From UBA11051 sp964390495 (GTDB taxonomy: Bacteria; Armatimonadota; Zipacnadia; Zipacnadales; UBA11051): DNA of 64,000 nt. Positions 8,552 through 16,990 of the stretch are shown in pieces (the stretch's first letter is position 1; each line of letters begins with the position of its first letter). Below the pieces are notes generated by a model, which saw only the letters and a program-made list of their open reading frames with translations, did not search any database and was not told where the DNA came from. Made by a program: the position numbers and the translations under genes. The stretch is taken from the NCBI GenBank assembly GCA_964390495.1, contig CAYMIN010000018.1:1-64000 (forward strand). Reading direction: 5' to 3'.

Positions 8552-8978
8552 CAGGCTCCTCGGCGGCCCGTACCAGAAGCACAGGGCAGTCGGCATACCG
8601 CAGCACCCGATCGGCGACACTGCCATACACCCATCGGCCTAACCCGGAGCGGCCGTGGGTGGACATGATGATTACGTCCGCCTCGAACTTCTCGCTGAAG
8701 AGCAGAATCTCCTCAGTGACATTGCCGCGCCGCAGCTCGACTTCGGCATCAATATCCTGTGCCTTGAGAGCCTTCTGAACGCCGGCGAGGTACTCCTCGG
8801 TGTGGGCGACTTCGGCGTCCCAGTCAATCTTGGCCGCCGCATCATCCCCCTGCATCACCGGCACCACGCTCAGGATGCACAGCTTGGCATCGAAGGCCGT
8901 GGTCACGGCAACGGCATGAGGTAGCGCCCGTTCGGCAAACTCCGAAGTATCCAGGGTCAGCAAAACACGTTTGTACAT
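8538..8978 (-). CDS. Universal stress protein, UspA family
   Basis: A 146-residue single Usp domain. The N-terminus MYKRVLLTLDTSEFAERALP gives the first strand and the Asp of the nucleotide site. The C-terminal STHGRSGLGRWVYGSVADRV matches the ATP-binding G-x2-G-x9-G-S pattern, followed by CPVLLVR. I choose ATG 8978 because GGGAGG lies 8 nt upstream; the in-frame extension by seven residues has no ribosome site. It is first in a two-gene unit with the phosphotransferase and has its own promoter. Probably an ATP-binding stress regulator. Confidence 0.93.
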   Translation of the reverse strand: MYKRVLLTLDTSEFAERALPHAVAVTTAFDAKLCILSVVPVMQGDDAAAKIDWDAEVAHTEEYLAGVQKALKAQDIDAEVELRRGNVTEEILLFSEKFEADVIIMSTHGRSGLGRWVYGSVADRVLRYADCPVLLVRAAEEPDEQD

Positions 8979-9039
8979 CTTGATGTCCTCCCTCAGCACG
9001 CGCCTTCAGGCAGATGCGGCGTACGCCTCTGACACCTAC

Positions 9040-9068
9040 ATTCTACCTGGCCTGGGCGAATGATTCAA
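9040..9068 (-). promoter_or_regulatory. Sigma-70 promoter for the UspA-phosphotransferase unit
   Basis: Read on the minus strand, TTGAAT (9068-9063) is followed by 17 nt and TAGAAT (9045-9040, five of six). The predicted transcript starts near 9033, about 55 nt before the uspA ATG. Confidence 0.55.
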
Positions 9069-9239
9069 TCAAAATGTTGCGGAAGCGGGGAGACGATGCT
9101 CACAGACCTCCAGCAGACCCGCGAATTGATGTCTTAGCGGGGTTGTGTTCGGGATTGGCTTGTGCTAACATTGACGCCGGCCTGAAGGGAGTATTCAGGT
9201 AGCGCGATTTGTTGCATAACTGTTCTGGAGGTGACATTG

Positions 9240-9428
9240 ATGGCAGTGCCGGTAGTTGATCCTGATCTGTGCACCGGCTGCGAGCTGTGTCTTGACGCGG
9301 CCCCCAATACCTTTGAGATGAGCGATGACGGGATTTCCGTAGTAGTTGACCCCACCGGCGACGATGAGGACGCTATCCAGGAGGCCATTGATAACTGCCC
9401 CGTGGAAGCGATTTCCTGGAGCGAGTAG
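9240..9428 (+). CDS. Small ferredoxin, one [4Fe-4S] cluster
   Basis: A 62-residue ferredoxin of the monocluster type found in thermophiles and sulfate reducers. The cluster ligands are C-x2-C-x2-C in LCTGCELCLDAAP and a fourth Cys in NCPVEAI near the C-terminus. The usual second cluster motif is replaced by an acidic stretch (VDPTGDDEDA). I start at ATG 9240 because GGAGG (9227-9231) lies 8 nt upstream. It stands alone, followed by a terminator, and acts as a soluble electron carrier with an unknown partner. Confidence 0.93.
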   Translation: MAVPVVDPDLCTGCELCLDAAPNTFEMSDDGISVVVDPTGDDEDAIQEAIDNCPVEAISWSE

Positions 9429-9458
9429 CTGACAGCGCTTGCCTCAAGGCTTGGCGAT

Positions 9459-9487
9459 GAACGGTTCCCGTGCTGCGGGAGCCGTTC
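9459..9487. terminator. Hairpin terminator between convergent genes
   Basis: GAACGGTTCCCG (9459-9470) pairs with CGGGAGCCGTTC (9476-9487), a 12-bp stem with one G-T pair and a 5-nt loop. It sits between the ferredoxin and the GH57 gene, so it could stop transcripts from both sides. The T run is poor. Confidence 0.6.
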
Positions 9488-9507
9488 TGCTTATTCCGGC
9501 ACGTAGT

Positions 9508-11241
9508 CTAGCGGCCGGCAGGATGGCGGATATCACGGAACCACAGCGGGTCAATTTCGGGAAAGAGCTCGTCGCGGGCGCGGATTGCGCCGAACTCGTC
9601 CCATTCCCGCTGCTCGATCCATTCGCCCCGGCAGTAGCGGCGAGCCAATTCCGCACACTTCTTGAAGTCGGAATAGTGGGCATCGAGGCGCGCCGCAGCG
9701 TAATCCGGGGCCGACCCGGTAGTCATCAGGAACTGCCAGTCGGAGGCCTGCAGCAGTAGCAGCTCGCGCGCGGCCTGCTTAATCACCGCCGTTGCCGTCT
9801 CATCATGTCCTGAGCCGTACTCGCCGACGAGTTGGCGCATGTCGAGCTCGGAGTCGTAGATGCGCCGCCAGGTCCAGGTAGTATCCTGATTCAACCACAC
9901 CCAATGCCCGCCGCCGGCTCCCCACGAGCCCTCCGGCAAGGCGATGGCCTCGTGAGGCGCATTGGCGGCCAGATAGGCACTGGGGGTGGTGACATTGACC
10001 TCCGGGTCAAGATTCATCCACCGCAGCGTTTTCTCCAGCCACCAGGAGCCCTCGTACCACCAGTGCCCGAAAAGCTCAGCATCGAAGGGCGACACCAGCA
10101 CCGGTTGTGGTCCCTCGCGCGGCACGCTCTCCAAAGCGGCCTTGACCATCCATAGGAAATTGCCGGCATGGGCTTCGGCGCGTTGGGCAGCGGCTTCGGG
10201 ATGGTAAGGCCGCTTTGAGGCCAGGTCGCCGGAATCGTCAGTGACCGCCCAGTAGCGCAGGTCCCCCGGAGCATGCTTCTTATGGAACTCCAGGTAAGCA
10301 AAGTCGCCCGGGTAGCCGTGAGTGCTGCTCCAGACCTTCAGCGAGGTCTGAGGGTCGCGGATCAGCGCGGCCACCGGCGGATGGTCCTCGAAGTGGCGGC
10401 CCACGAAGTACGGGCGGTAGGGGCTCTTGAAGCTGCCGGCGGGGCAATCCAGGCGGCGGATCCGGCCCCAGAGCTTGCCCAATGTCTCAGCAGCCTCGAT
10501 TCGTACGGCCAGGGGGTCGCCGCCAGCGAGCATGTGGGTGTCCACTACGAAATAGTCGAGGCCGTTTTCGCCTAGGAATTCCTCCAGGCCCTTGCGCGGA
10601 TAAGGCGTCTCTTGGCCGGTGGTGTGGGGAGGAGGCGCCCAGAGCGAGGCCGGTCGGTAGGCGCACTCCGGCAGCCAGCAGCCGCGCGGGCGCCGGCCCA
10701 TATAGCGCTCATACACGGCTAGGGCCTGCATGAGCTGGGCCTGAATGCTACCGTCCTCACGCAGCAGCGGCAGGTAGCCGTGAGTGGCTGCGGAGGTGAT
10801 GATCTCGATATTGCCGGCGTCCTGCTGGCGGCGGAAGGCGGCCAGGATGTCGCGCTGGTAGTGGTCGCAGAACTTGGCCGACAGATAGGCATAATGATCG
10901 CGCCAGCGCGAGGCCAGGTAGGCGGAGTGCAGATCGCCCCAGGAGCGGAACTCGGCCTCATTGTGCTCGGCGGCGAACCGCTTTTCGTCAAGATAGGTCG
11001 GGAACCAGTCCTTGAACCGGTCGTCGGCAAGCTGCTCCATAGTCACCGGTGTCAGGCCGATGGTGAGGTTGGCGGCGATGTTCTCAGCGGCCAGGTTCTC
11101 AATCGCGTGCAGGATCGGGAGGTACGAATCAGCGGCCGCATCATAGAGCATCTGGCTACCGTGCGGCCAGGTGCTGTGACCCAGGACATAGGGGATGTGG
11201 CTGTGCAGAACCATGATGAAGCTGCCGAAGCAGTCTGCCAT
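9508..11241 (-). CDS. GH57 1,4-alpha-glucan branching enzyme
   Basis: A 577-residue glycoside hydrolase family 57 protein of the branching-enzyme branch (DUF1957 type). It makes alpha-1,6 branches in glycogen. The N-terminus has MVLHSHIPYV (family LHxHxPYV). E192 in WLPECAYRP is the expected nucleophile, and D387 in VSPFDAELFGHWWYEG the acid/base. It follows the GH15 gene with zero spacing: the upstream TAA is directly followed by this ATG, so it is translationally coupled and last in the operon. The protein has no signal peptide and is cytoplasmic. Confidence 0.9.
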   Translation of the reverse strand: MADCFGSFIMVLHSHIPYVLGHSTWPHGSQMLYDAAADSYLPILHAIENLAAENIAANLTIGLTPVTMEQLADDRFKDWFPTYLDEKRFAAEHNEAEFRSWGDLHSAYLASRWRDHYAYLSAKFCDHYQRDILAAFRRQQDAGNIEIITSAATHGYLPLLREDGSIQAQLMQALAVYERYMGRRPRGCWLPECAYRPASLWAPPPHTTGQETPYPRKGLEEFLGENGLDYFVVDTHMLAGGDPLAVRIEAAETLGKLWGRIRRLDCPAGSFKSPYRPYFVGRHFEDHPPVAALIRDPQTSLKVWSSTHGYPGDFAYLEFHKKHAPGDLRYWAVTDDSGDLASKRPYHPEAAAQRAEAHAGNFLWMVKAALESVPREGPQPVLVSPFDAELFGHWWYEGSWWLEKTLRWMNLDPEVNVTTPSAYLAANAPHEAIALPEGSWGAGGGHWVWLNQDTTWTWRRIYDSELDMRQLVGEYGSGHDETATAVIKQAARELLLLQASDWQFLMTTGSAPDYAAARLDAHYSDFKKCAELARRYCRGEWIEQREWDEFGAIRARDELFPEIDPLWFRDIRHPAGR

Positions 11242-13209
11242 TTAGCGCCGCTCCCGGGGGTTGGCGGCTTGCAGCCACTGGTCATAGGCAAGCACGGCTT
11301 TGACCAGGAGCGCCGAGGCCCAGGCGTGCGGAGCGGCCCAATAGGGAAAATCGGCCGCAGCCATCAGCTCGGGTAGGCAGCCGGCAGGCGTGGCATGATG
11401 CAGGCACGTACGGACATACGCCAGGGCACCGTCGGCTAGTTCGGCAGCAGCAGCCGGCTCATCGGCAAGACTAGCCAGGGCCAACTGCAGCTTGACGACG
11501 GCGGCCCACAGCGTATTGACACAGCCCGCCGCGCCGCCGAGGTAAGCGTCGCCCTGGTAGCGGCGAATCGCGGGGCCGCCCTCTATTTCGCAGCCTAGCG
11601 CCGCCTCGATGGTGGCGACATTGTCCAGCGCCATGCACCGCTGAGCGGGATCGTTGAGGTCAATGATTGTGAACGGCTCGACCAGGCCGAAGGTGGCGCT
11701 GTCAATGGTGTTGTCGGTCTGGCCGGTGGAAAAGAGCCCGCGCGCGAAATGGTCGCCAGCGAACAGGGCCAAGGCGGCCCGCTTAGCCCTTACGGCTAAG
11801 GCCGACCATTCCCGCGCTAGGGCTGTGTCGCCGGCCAGGCGCGCGCAGTCGGCTGCTGCCTGTAGAGATACCGCGAAGGCCGCGTTGGTATAGGCGAAGA
11901 TGCCCTCGAAGGTTTCCCATAGGTCGCAGGCCGGGGCATGATAGCCGCGCTCATCAACCAAACCCGACAACGCGCCGGCAGCGGCTTGGATGATCGGATA
12001 GGTATCGGCGATACGGCGCTGGCGCTGCTGGGCATCAGCAAGGGCCCACCGGCAGATGGAGAGCAAAGCCGCCGCCGACTGGTCAAGCTGGCGGAAGCCG
12101 TCACGCAGCGACCAAGAGGCGGCGATCGGTCCCTCGGCCCAGTGGCGCTGACCCCACAGGCCGTCCGGCTGTTGCCCCCGGCCGTACCAGCCTACGAGGC
12201 GCTGGCGGGCTTCGGGATAGCCGGCGGCGGACAAGGCATCGGCGGCCTCGGAGGCGTCTCGCGGCCAGCAGTAGCCGTAGCCGCCACAGTCGTCGTACTG
12301 CGGATCGAACTCAGGCGCGGCCACGAAGCTGCCGGTCTGCGCATCCTGCAGAATCGCCAGCATCAGCAGCGCGCGCTTACAGGCCTGCTGCAAATCATCG
12401 TCAACAGCGACCGGCACTCGCCGGTCCAGATAGGCCTGCCAGTAGGCCGTGGTGCGCGAGTGCAGTAGGTCCGGGCCGGCTTCCTGCAGGCGGTTCAGGG
12501 CGGCCGCGGCCGAGTGCAAGTCGGGGCCGAATGAGATAACCACCGTAATCGTCCGGCTCTCGCCGGTTGCGAGCCTGAGACGGAAAAGGTGGGCGAAGTC
12601 CACATCGCCGATGTCTTCGGGCTGGCCGCTGAGCTGCCCGTTCGCCAGGTCAATCTTGGCGCTGCGGTCGTTGGTATAGCCCGCCTTGCCGCAGCGGATT
12701 TGGTCGGGCACGGTCCCGCCGATGACGACGGCGATGTCACGGAAATACTGCAGAAAGCGGCCGGTCGCAGGGTCGTAGCGCACCGCCTGCTTGCCCGCGA
12801 CCTCGCCCAGGCGCAGATCGAAGTAATGGCCGAAAGCCCCGGTGAACTCCGCGTCGGCGCGGTTCTCTAGCGTCACAGTCCTGACCAACGCGGTGTTGGG
12901 AGTATCCGGCTCGGGTGCGGGTATCAAATCGGTGAGCGTGATTTGCAGCGCCGGATCGGCGCACTGTAGCTCGGTGATGAGGATATTGGTGTCAGTCACG
13001 TAGTGCTGAGTGCGGCTGAAGGCATCCTCCCAGGTCCATATCAGCCGTCCCTGCTCAGGTTCGCCGGCATATACAAACGGCAGCGCCTCGTGTACGTTTT
13101 GGGCGAAATCTATATGCGGGTAGAAAATGGTCATGATCTCGCCGGAGGCACCGAGCGTGGCGAGCATGTAACCATTGCCGATAGCGGCGGTTGGCAGATA
13201 GACCGGCAT
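11242..13209 (-). CDS. GH15 family glucoamylase/glucodextranase-like hydrolase
   Basis: A 655-residue protein with an N-terminal beta-sandwich (about 1-260, starting PTAAIGNGYMLATLG) and a C-terminal (alpha/alpha)6 barrel. YGYCWPRDA is the GH15 sugar-binding signature, QPDGLWGQRHW lines the site, and ACDLWETFEGIFAYTNAA carries the likely general-acid Glu. No signal peptide, so it should act on internal alpha-glucan. I choose ATG 13209 (GGAG 8 nt upstream) over a 14-residue longer form that overlaps the debranching gene. It lies between debranching and branching enzymes with 14-nt and 0-nt gaps. The exact bond (alpha-1,4 or alpha-1,6) cannot be told from sequence. Confidence 0.87.
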   Translation of the reverse strand: MPVYLPTAAIGNGYMLATLGASGEIMTIFYPHIDFAQNVHEALPFVYAGEPEQGRLIWTWEDAFSRTQHYVTDTNILITELQCADPALQITLTDLIPAPEPDTPNTALVRTVTLENRADAEFTGAFGHYFDLRLGEVAGKQAVRYDPATGRFLQYFRDIAVVIGGTVPDQIRCGKAGYTNDRSAKIDLANGQLSGQPEDIGDVDFAHLFRLRLATGESRTITVVISFGPDLHSAAAALNRLQEAGPDLLHSRTTAYWQAYLDRRVPVAVDDDLQQACKRALLMLAILQDAQTGSFVAAPEFDPQYDDCGGYGYCWPRDASEAADALSAAGYPEARQRLVGWYGRGQQPDGLWGQRHWAEGPIAASWSLRDGFRQLDQSAAALLSICRWALADAQQRQRRIADTYPIIQAAAGALSGLVDERGYHAPACDLWETFEGIFAYTNAAFAVSLQAAADCARLAGDTALAREWSALAVRAKRAALALFAGDHFARGLFSTGQTDNTIDSATFGLVEPFTIIDLNDPAQRCMALDNVATIEAALGCEIEGGPAIRRYQGDAYLGGAAGCVNTLWAAVVKLQLALASLADEPAAAAELADGALAYVRTCLHHATPAGCLPELMAAADFPYWAAPHAWASALLVKAVLAYDQWLQAANPRERR

Positions 13210-13223
13210 CTTGCTGTCTCCGA

Positions 13224-15227
13224 TTAGTGCTCCTGGGCCGCCAGCCAGCACTCGAGTATCTGGGCGACGCTCCAGGCCTGGGCGAAACAGCCGCGGGGGC
13301 GCTGCGGGGCCTCGCCGTCGAATACCTCGGCAATCGAGCCATCCTGCATCAGGTGGTCAATCAAGGGCTGCAGGTGCTTGCGCAGGTACGCTCTGGTTGA
13401 GGCGCTGTTGCCATAGGCGACACGGTAGGCACGCAGGTACGGCCCGATCAGCCACGGCCACACCGTCCCCTGATGGTAGGCCCCGTCGCGCGCCCAGACA
13501 TCCCCTTCATAACGGCCACGATAGGCCGGGTGATTTGGTGCCAGCGTCCGCAGGCCGTAGTCGGTCAGTAGCTTGGCTGCGGTGATCTTCACGATGCTTC
13601 GCACTTGCTTAGTGCTCAGCAGCGTGTACGGCAGGGCGCAGGCGATAAGCTGATTGGGCCGCAGCGTCTCATCGGGACTATCGGGTGTGACGACATCGTA
13701 GCAATAGCCGAGCGCATCGCTATAGAAGGTATTGCGGAATGCTTTCTTGATCTTGCGAGCAAGGGTGGCCAACTCGCCGGCTACCTCCGTGTCTGAGAGC
13801 TTTTCGGCAAAGAACTGTCCGGTGCGCACGGCGTTGTACCACAGTGCATTGATTTCCACGGGCTTGCCCTGGCGCGGTGTGACGACCCAGTCGCCCACCT
13901 TGGCGTCCATCCAGGTCAGATGCGTCGCGGGCGTACCGGCCACCAGCAAGGCGTCGGCGCGGTCCATTGCGATATCATGGCCGGTGCCGGCGAGGTGACG
14001 GTGCAGCGAATTGATCAGGGCGGAATAGGTGTCGCCGGCGCAGAAGTCGAGATCGCCGGTGGCCGCATAGTACTGCCGGACGGCGGCAAACATCCACAAG
14101 GTCGCGTCGGCGTTGTTGTAGGCCGCCTCGCCCGCATCGCCCAAGTAGTTCGGGATCAGCCCGTCGTTGAGCCGGCGGAGCCAGGTGTGCAGGATGTCTC
14201 TGCAATCTTCGTGCCTGCCGGTGGCGATAGTCAGTCCCGGCAGGCTGATCATGGTATCGCGGCCCCAGTCGCTGAACCAGGGATAGCCGGCGATGACGCT
14301 CTTGCCATCGCGGCGGGCGATGATGAACTGGTCGGCGGCGAGAAACAGGCGTTGGGTGACGGGATCGTTACCGGCAGCCTGGGCGATCTGCTCTCGCCGC
14401 TGTGCTTCAACTTCCGCGAGCCGGTCAATATCAGGGTCAGCAATCGGCTCGCAGGCGGCGATGATTACAGCGCGGTCGCCGACTTGGAGTTGCCAGCGGA
14501 TCTGGCCGGGGCAGTAGAGGTCCTCAACCGCGTCAAGACCGCGCTCGGCTTCCCGGGGGTAGTGGAAGTCATAGTACCAGCAGCCCTCGGCATCCTCTGA
14601 GACGCCGCTCAATTGCGCGCCTCCATGCCATACCCACAGCCGCGAGGGCTCGTCATAGAGCCGGATGCAGAACTGCGCCTCGCTGCGGTCGAGTTGCGGC
14701 ACCAAGGCCGGGGCAGCGCGAGTGAGATGGTGAAAGTCACGGCCGGAAACGAGCGGCTTGAGCACCAACTGCACAGGCTCCGGCCCCTCCAGCAGGCTGT
14801 AGCTGATGATCGTGCGGTTCTGCCGGTGGGGCATAAAAATCGCCTTGCGGAGGGTGGCACCACCGGCGCGGAAGGTGAAAGTCGGCCAGGGGTCACGGGT
14901 GAAGTCAATCAGATAGCGGTAGCCGTGGGGGTGAGTTGCGCCCAAGTAGATATTGGTGGCAAGCTCGTACTCGGTACCGTTGCAGAGCAGCGTTGCTTCG
15001 AGCTTGCTGAGTAGGACGCGCCGTCCGGCGGGTACGGCGTCGGTGCCGGCATGAGGATCGGCCACCAACAGGGCATGATAGCGCCGGGTGTTGCAGCCGC
15101 AAAGCGTAGAGGAGGCGAATCCGCCGAGGCCGTTGGTCTCCAGCCACTCGCGGTTCAGCCCATCGCTGAGGGTAGCATACGGCTGTGATGGCCGGGGCGG
15201 GCTGAGGGGAGGTTGCGTAGCCGTCAT
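13224..15227 (-). CDS. Glycogen debranching enzyme, archaeal/GDE type (amylo-alpha-1,6-glucosidase)
   Basis: A 667-residue protein of the GDE family (GH133). The N-terminal sandwich opens with the classic REWLETNGLGGFASST and CNTRRYHALLVA. The C-terminal (alpha/alpha)6 barrel has GYPWFSDWGRDTMISLPGL, NYLGDAGEAAYNNADATLWM, TWMDAKVGDWVVTPRQGK and HQGTVWPWLIGPY, all family signatures. It removes alpha-1,6 branch stubs of glycogen in the cytoplasm. It is 14 nt after the Nudix gene and 14 nt before the GH15 gene. The ATG has no clear ribosome site, consistent with coupling to the gene upstream. Confidence 0.93.
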   Translation of the reverse strand: MTATQPPLSPPRPSQPYATLSDGLNREWLETNGLGGFASSTLCGCNTRRYHALLVADPHAGTDAVPAGRRVLLSKLEATLLCNGTEYELATNIYLGATHPHGYRYLIDFTRDPWPTFTFRAGGATLRKAIFMPHRQNRTIISYSLLEGPEPVQLVLKPLVSGRDFHHLTRAAPALVPQLDRSEAQFCIRLYDEPSRLWVWHGGAQLSGVSEDAEGCWYYDFHYPREAERGLDAVEDLYCPGQIRWQLQVGDRAVIIAACEPIADPDIDRLAEVEAQRREQIAQAAGNDPVTQRLFLAADQFIIARRDGKSVIAGYPWFSDWGRDTMISLPGLTIATGRHEDCRDILHTWLRRLNDGLIPNYLGDAGEAAYNNADATLWMFAAVRQYYAATGDLDFCAGDTYSALINSLHRHLAGTGHDIAMDRADALLVAGTPATHLTWMDAKVGDWVVTPRQGKPVEINALWYNAVRTGQFFAEKLSDTEVAGELATLARKIKKAFRNTFYSDALGYCYDVVTPDSPDETLRPNQLIACALPYTLLSTKQVRSIVKITAAKLLTDYGLRTLAPNHPAYRGRYEGDVWARDGAYHQGTVWPWLIGPYLRAYRVAYGNSASTRAYLRKHLQPLIDHLMQDGSIAEVFDGEAPQRPRGCFAQAWSVAQILECWLAAQEH

Positions 15228-15241
15228 CAGGCGCAGCCGAT

Positions 15242-15829
15242 CTAGGGGCTACCCTGTAGTCGCTCCCAAGCCAGCAGGATTCCGGCCACGCTCTTAGCGT
15301 CCGAGATAGCGCCTGCGGTGCACCGCTGCACGGCCTCCCGCAGCGGTATGGCAGCGGTCTGGAGGCTCTCGTCGGGATCAGGGGCCCAACTGGGGTCCGC
15401 CTGCGGGTGCGGTTGCTGGCCTTGATGCTGCAATTTGCTTGCCAAGAATAAAACGATCTGCTCATTGCTGTAACCGGGAGACGGGTAAATGCTGCCCAGC
15501 TTCTCGAGTCGCCCGGGGAAGTAGCCGGTCTCCTCGACCAGCTCGCGGCGCGCACAGTGCTCTACCGTCTCCTTGGGGTCGAGGGTGCCTGCGGGTATCT
15601 CCAAGGTCACCTGGCCGATGGGGTGACGCCACTGCCGCACCAAAAGCACGTTGCCGTCCTCATCTAGCGGTACGATGGCGGTGGCACCGGGGTGCTCCAC
15701 GATCTCGCGGCTAGCCTGGCGACCGTTGGGCAGTTCCACCGTATCTATCCGTAGCTTGAGCAGCTTGCCGGAGAAGGCCGGCTCGCTGTGGAGGGTACGC
15801 TCCTGCAGACTATCGCTATCCATAGGCAT
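15242..15829 (-). CDS. Nudix hydrolase, ADP-sugar pyrophosphatase type
   Basis: A 195-residue protein with a complete Nudix box at 81-103 (G-x5-E-x7-RELVEETGY) that binds Mg. The upstream GDVLLVRQWRHP-like strand (NVLLVRQWRHPIG) and the downstream SPGYSNEQIVLFLA are typical of ADP-ribose/ADP-sugar pyrophosphatases. ATG 15829 has AGGAAA 5 nt upstream; the in-frame upstream extension (to 16087) is low-complexity, contains repeat sequence and is rejected. It heads a four-gene glycogen operon. E. coli AspP, a relative, cleaves ADP-glucose, so a role in limiting glycogen precursor is a reasonable inference. Confidence 0.9.
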   Translation of the reverse strand: MPMDSDSLQERTLHSEPAFSGKLLKLRIDTVELPNGRQASREIVEHPGATAIVPLDEDGNVLLVRQWRHPIGQVTLEIPAGTLDPKETVEHCARRELVEETGYFPGRLEKLGSIYPSPGYSNEQIVLFLASKLQHQGQQPHPQADPSWAPDPDESLQTAAIPLREAVQRCTAGAISDAKSVAGILLAWERLQGSP

Positions 15830-16167
15830 ATGGGTTTCCTTGTTGCGCTGTAGGCGCGGAGGTTTGGTGGGAAGCGGTGTTGCACAGCTTTCGCGGAGGG
15901 CAGCTCGAAGTCCTGCCGGTGCGAGGGGTGGAGGATATTGAGGGGCGAGAGGAGAAGGCACTTGGAGTACCGAGGGCGGCCTAGCGCATAGCAGTGGGTG
16001 ACGCAGCGTCCGAAGTGAAACCGGCCTGGTGACGGCGGCAGGCTGGAAGCCTGCCCCACGGGATTCTTGTTGTGAAGCCCGACCCACGGAGTAGGTACTG
16101 GTATGTCATCAGAATCTGCATAAGTGGAGTTCCAACCGCGGGTCGTTACAGGAGGAAGTGAAGATAT
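15830..16167. other. 338-nt divergent intergenic region
   Basis: No gene is supported here. It should hold the promoters of the glycogen operon (minus) and the amidohydrolase pair (plus), but I find no convincing -35/-10 pair. It holds two copies of the window's palindromic repeat, one full and one partial (16037-16089), and the ribosome site AGGAGG of the next gene. Confidence 0.6.
16037..16089. repeat. Palindromic repeat family A, one full and one half copy
   Basis: GGCAGGCT (16037-16044) and AGCCTGCC (16048-16055) form a stem with a 3-nt loop and are followed by CCACGGG. A half copy, GAAGCCCGACCCACGG, follows at 16074-16089. Same design as the copies at 28887, 28936, 58665 and 59792. Confidence 0.7.
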
Positions 16168-16929
16168 ATGAGTTCAGAGGCAGGAGGCGGCAGGGCAATC
16201 CAGTTCATGGACTGCAATTGCCGCGTCGGAGACTTTGAGGCGATGGAGGAGTCGCACTTCACCGATTTGGGCGGCCTGCTAGCGGAAATGGAGTATCTCG
16301 GCATCGTGCAGGCGCTAGTGATGCACAGTTGGGCCTCGCGCTGGTCGCCGCGACTGGGCAATGCGAAGCTGGACGAGCTCATCGCCGACCAAGCTAATCT
16401 GTATCCCTGCTATGTGGGCTTGCCGGGGGCGACGGAGGAGCTGGCTGAGCCGGCCGAGTTCGCCGCCCACGTGCGCGCGCAAAACGGGGCGGTGCGGTTG
16501 TTTCCCGCTAACCATCAGTGGGACTTCGCCGACTGGTGTGCCGATAGTCTGTTGGCGGCCCTGGAGGCCGCAGCGGTGCCGGCGCTGATTGAGATCGGGC
16601 AGACCAACTGGAGCCAGGTTGCGGCGGTGCTGGAGCGCTATAACGGACTGCCGCTGATTATCATGGAGACCTCCTACCGCATCAATCGCCACATTTACCC
16701 GCTGTTCGAGAAGTATGACAATCTCTACCTGGAGACCCACACATATCAGACACCGTGGGGGCTAGAGGATGTCAGCAAGCGGTTTGGGGCCGACCGGCTG
16801 ATCTTCGGCACCAGCCTGCCGGATATGGAGGGTGGAGCAGCAATCGGCCAGGTCCTGTACGCCGACCTCAGCGAAGCGGACAAAGCGAAGATCGCCGGCG
16901 GTAATCTGCGGCACTTGCTGAACCTCTAG
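16168..16929 (+). CDS. Amidohydrolase-2-like TIM-barrel protein lacking the metal ligands
   Basis: A 253-residue protein of the ACMSD-like amidohydrolase fold, starting at ATG 16168 behind AGGAGG. Aligned by eye with its neighbour at 16991, every metal ligand is changed: the HxH pair is C16-N-C18 (MDCNCRVG), the strand-5 His is E142 (PALIEIG), the strand-6 His is E167 (IIMETS), and the Asp of GSDLP is S216 (FGTSLP). It is therefore either a non-catalytic partner or an enzyme with a different site. The fold is supported by the C-terminal GNLRHLLNL, which matches the family's NAKRLFNL end. It lies 61 nt ahead of the intact paralogue on the same strand. Confidence 0.82.
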   Translation: MSSEAGGGRAIQFMDCNCRVGDFEAMEESHFTDLGGLLAEMEYLGIVQALVMHSWASRWSPRLGNAKLDELIADQANLYPCYVGLPGATEELAEPAEFAAHVRAQNGAVRLFPANHQWDFADWCADSLLAALEAAAVPALIEIGQTNWSQVAAVLERYNGLPLIIMETSYRINRHIYPLFEKYDNLYLETHTYQTPWGLEDVSKRFGADRLIFGTSLPDMEGGAAIGQVLYADLSEADKAKIAGGNLRHLLNL

Positions 16930-16990
16930 CTATTTACGATAAAACAACGGCCTCGGTTACCGGGCCGATAGCTTGAAGAGGAGAGACATG

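Noticed and set aside
15830..16087. 86-codon N-terminal extension of the Nudix protein
   Set aside because: Low-complexity Pro/Arg/Ser peptide derived from intergenic and repeat DNA; ATG 15829 has a ribosome site.
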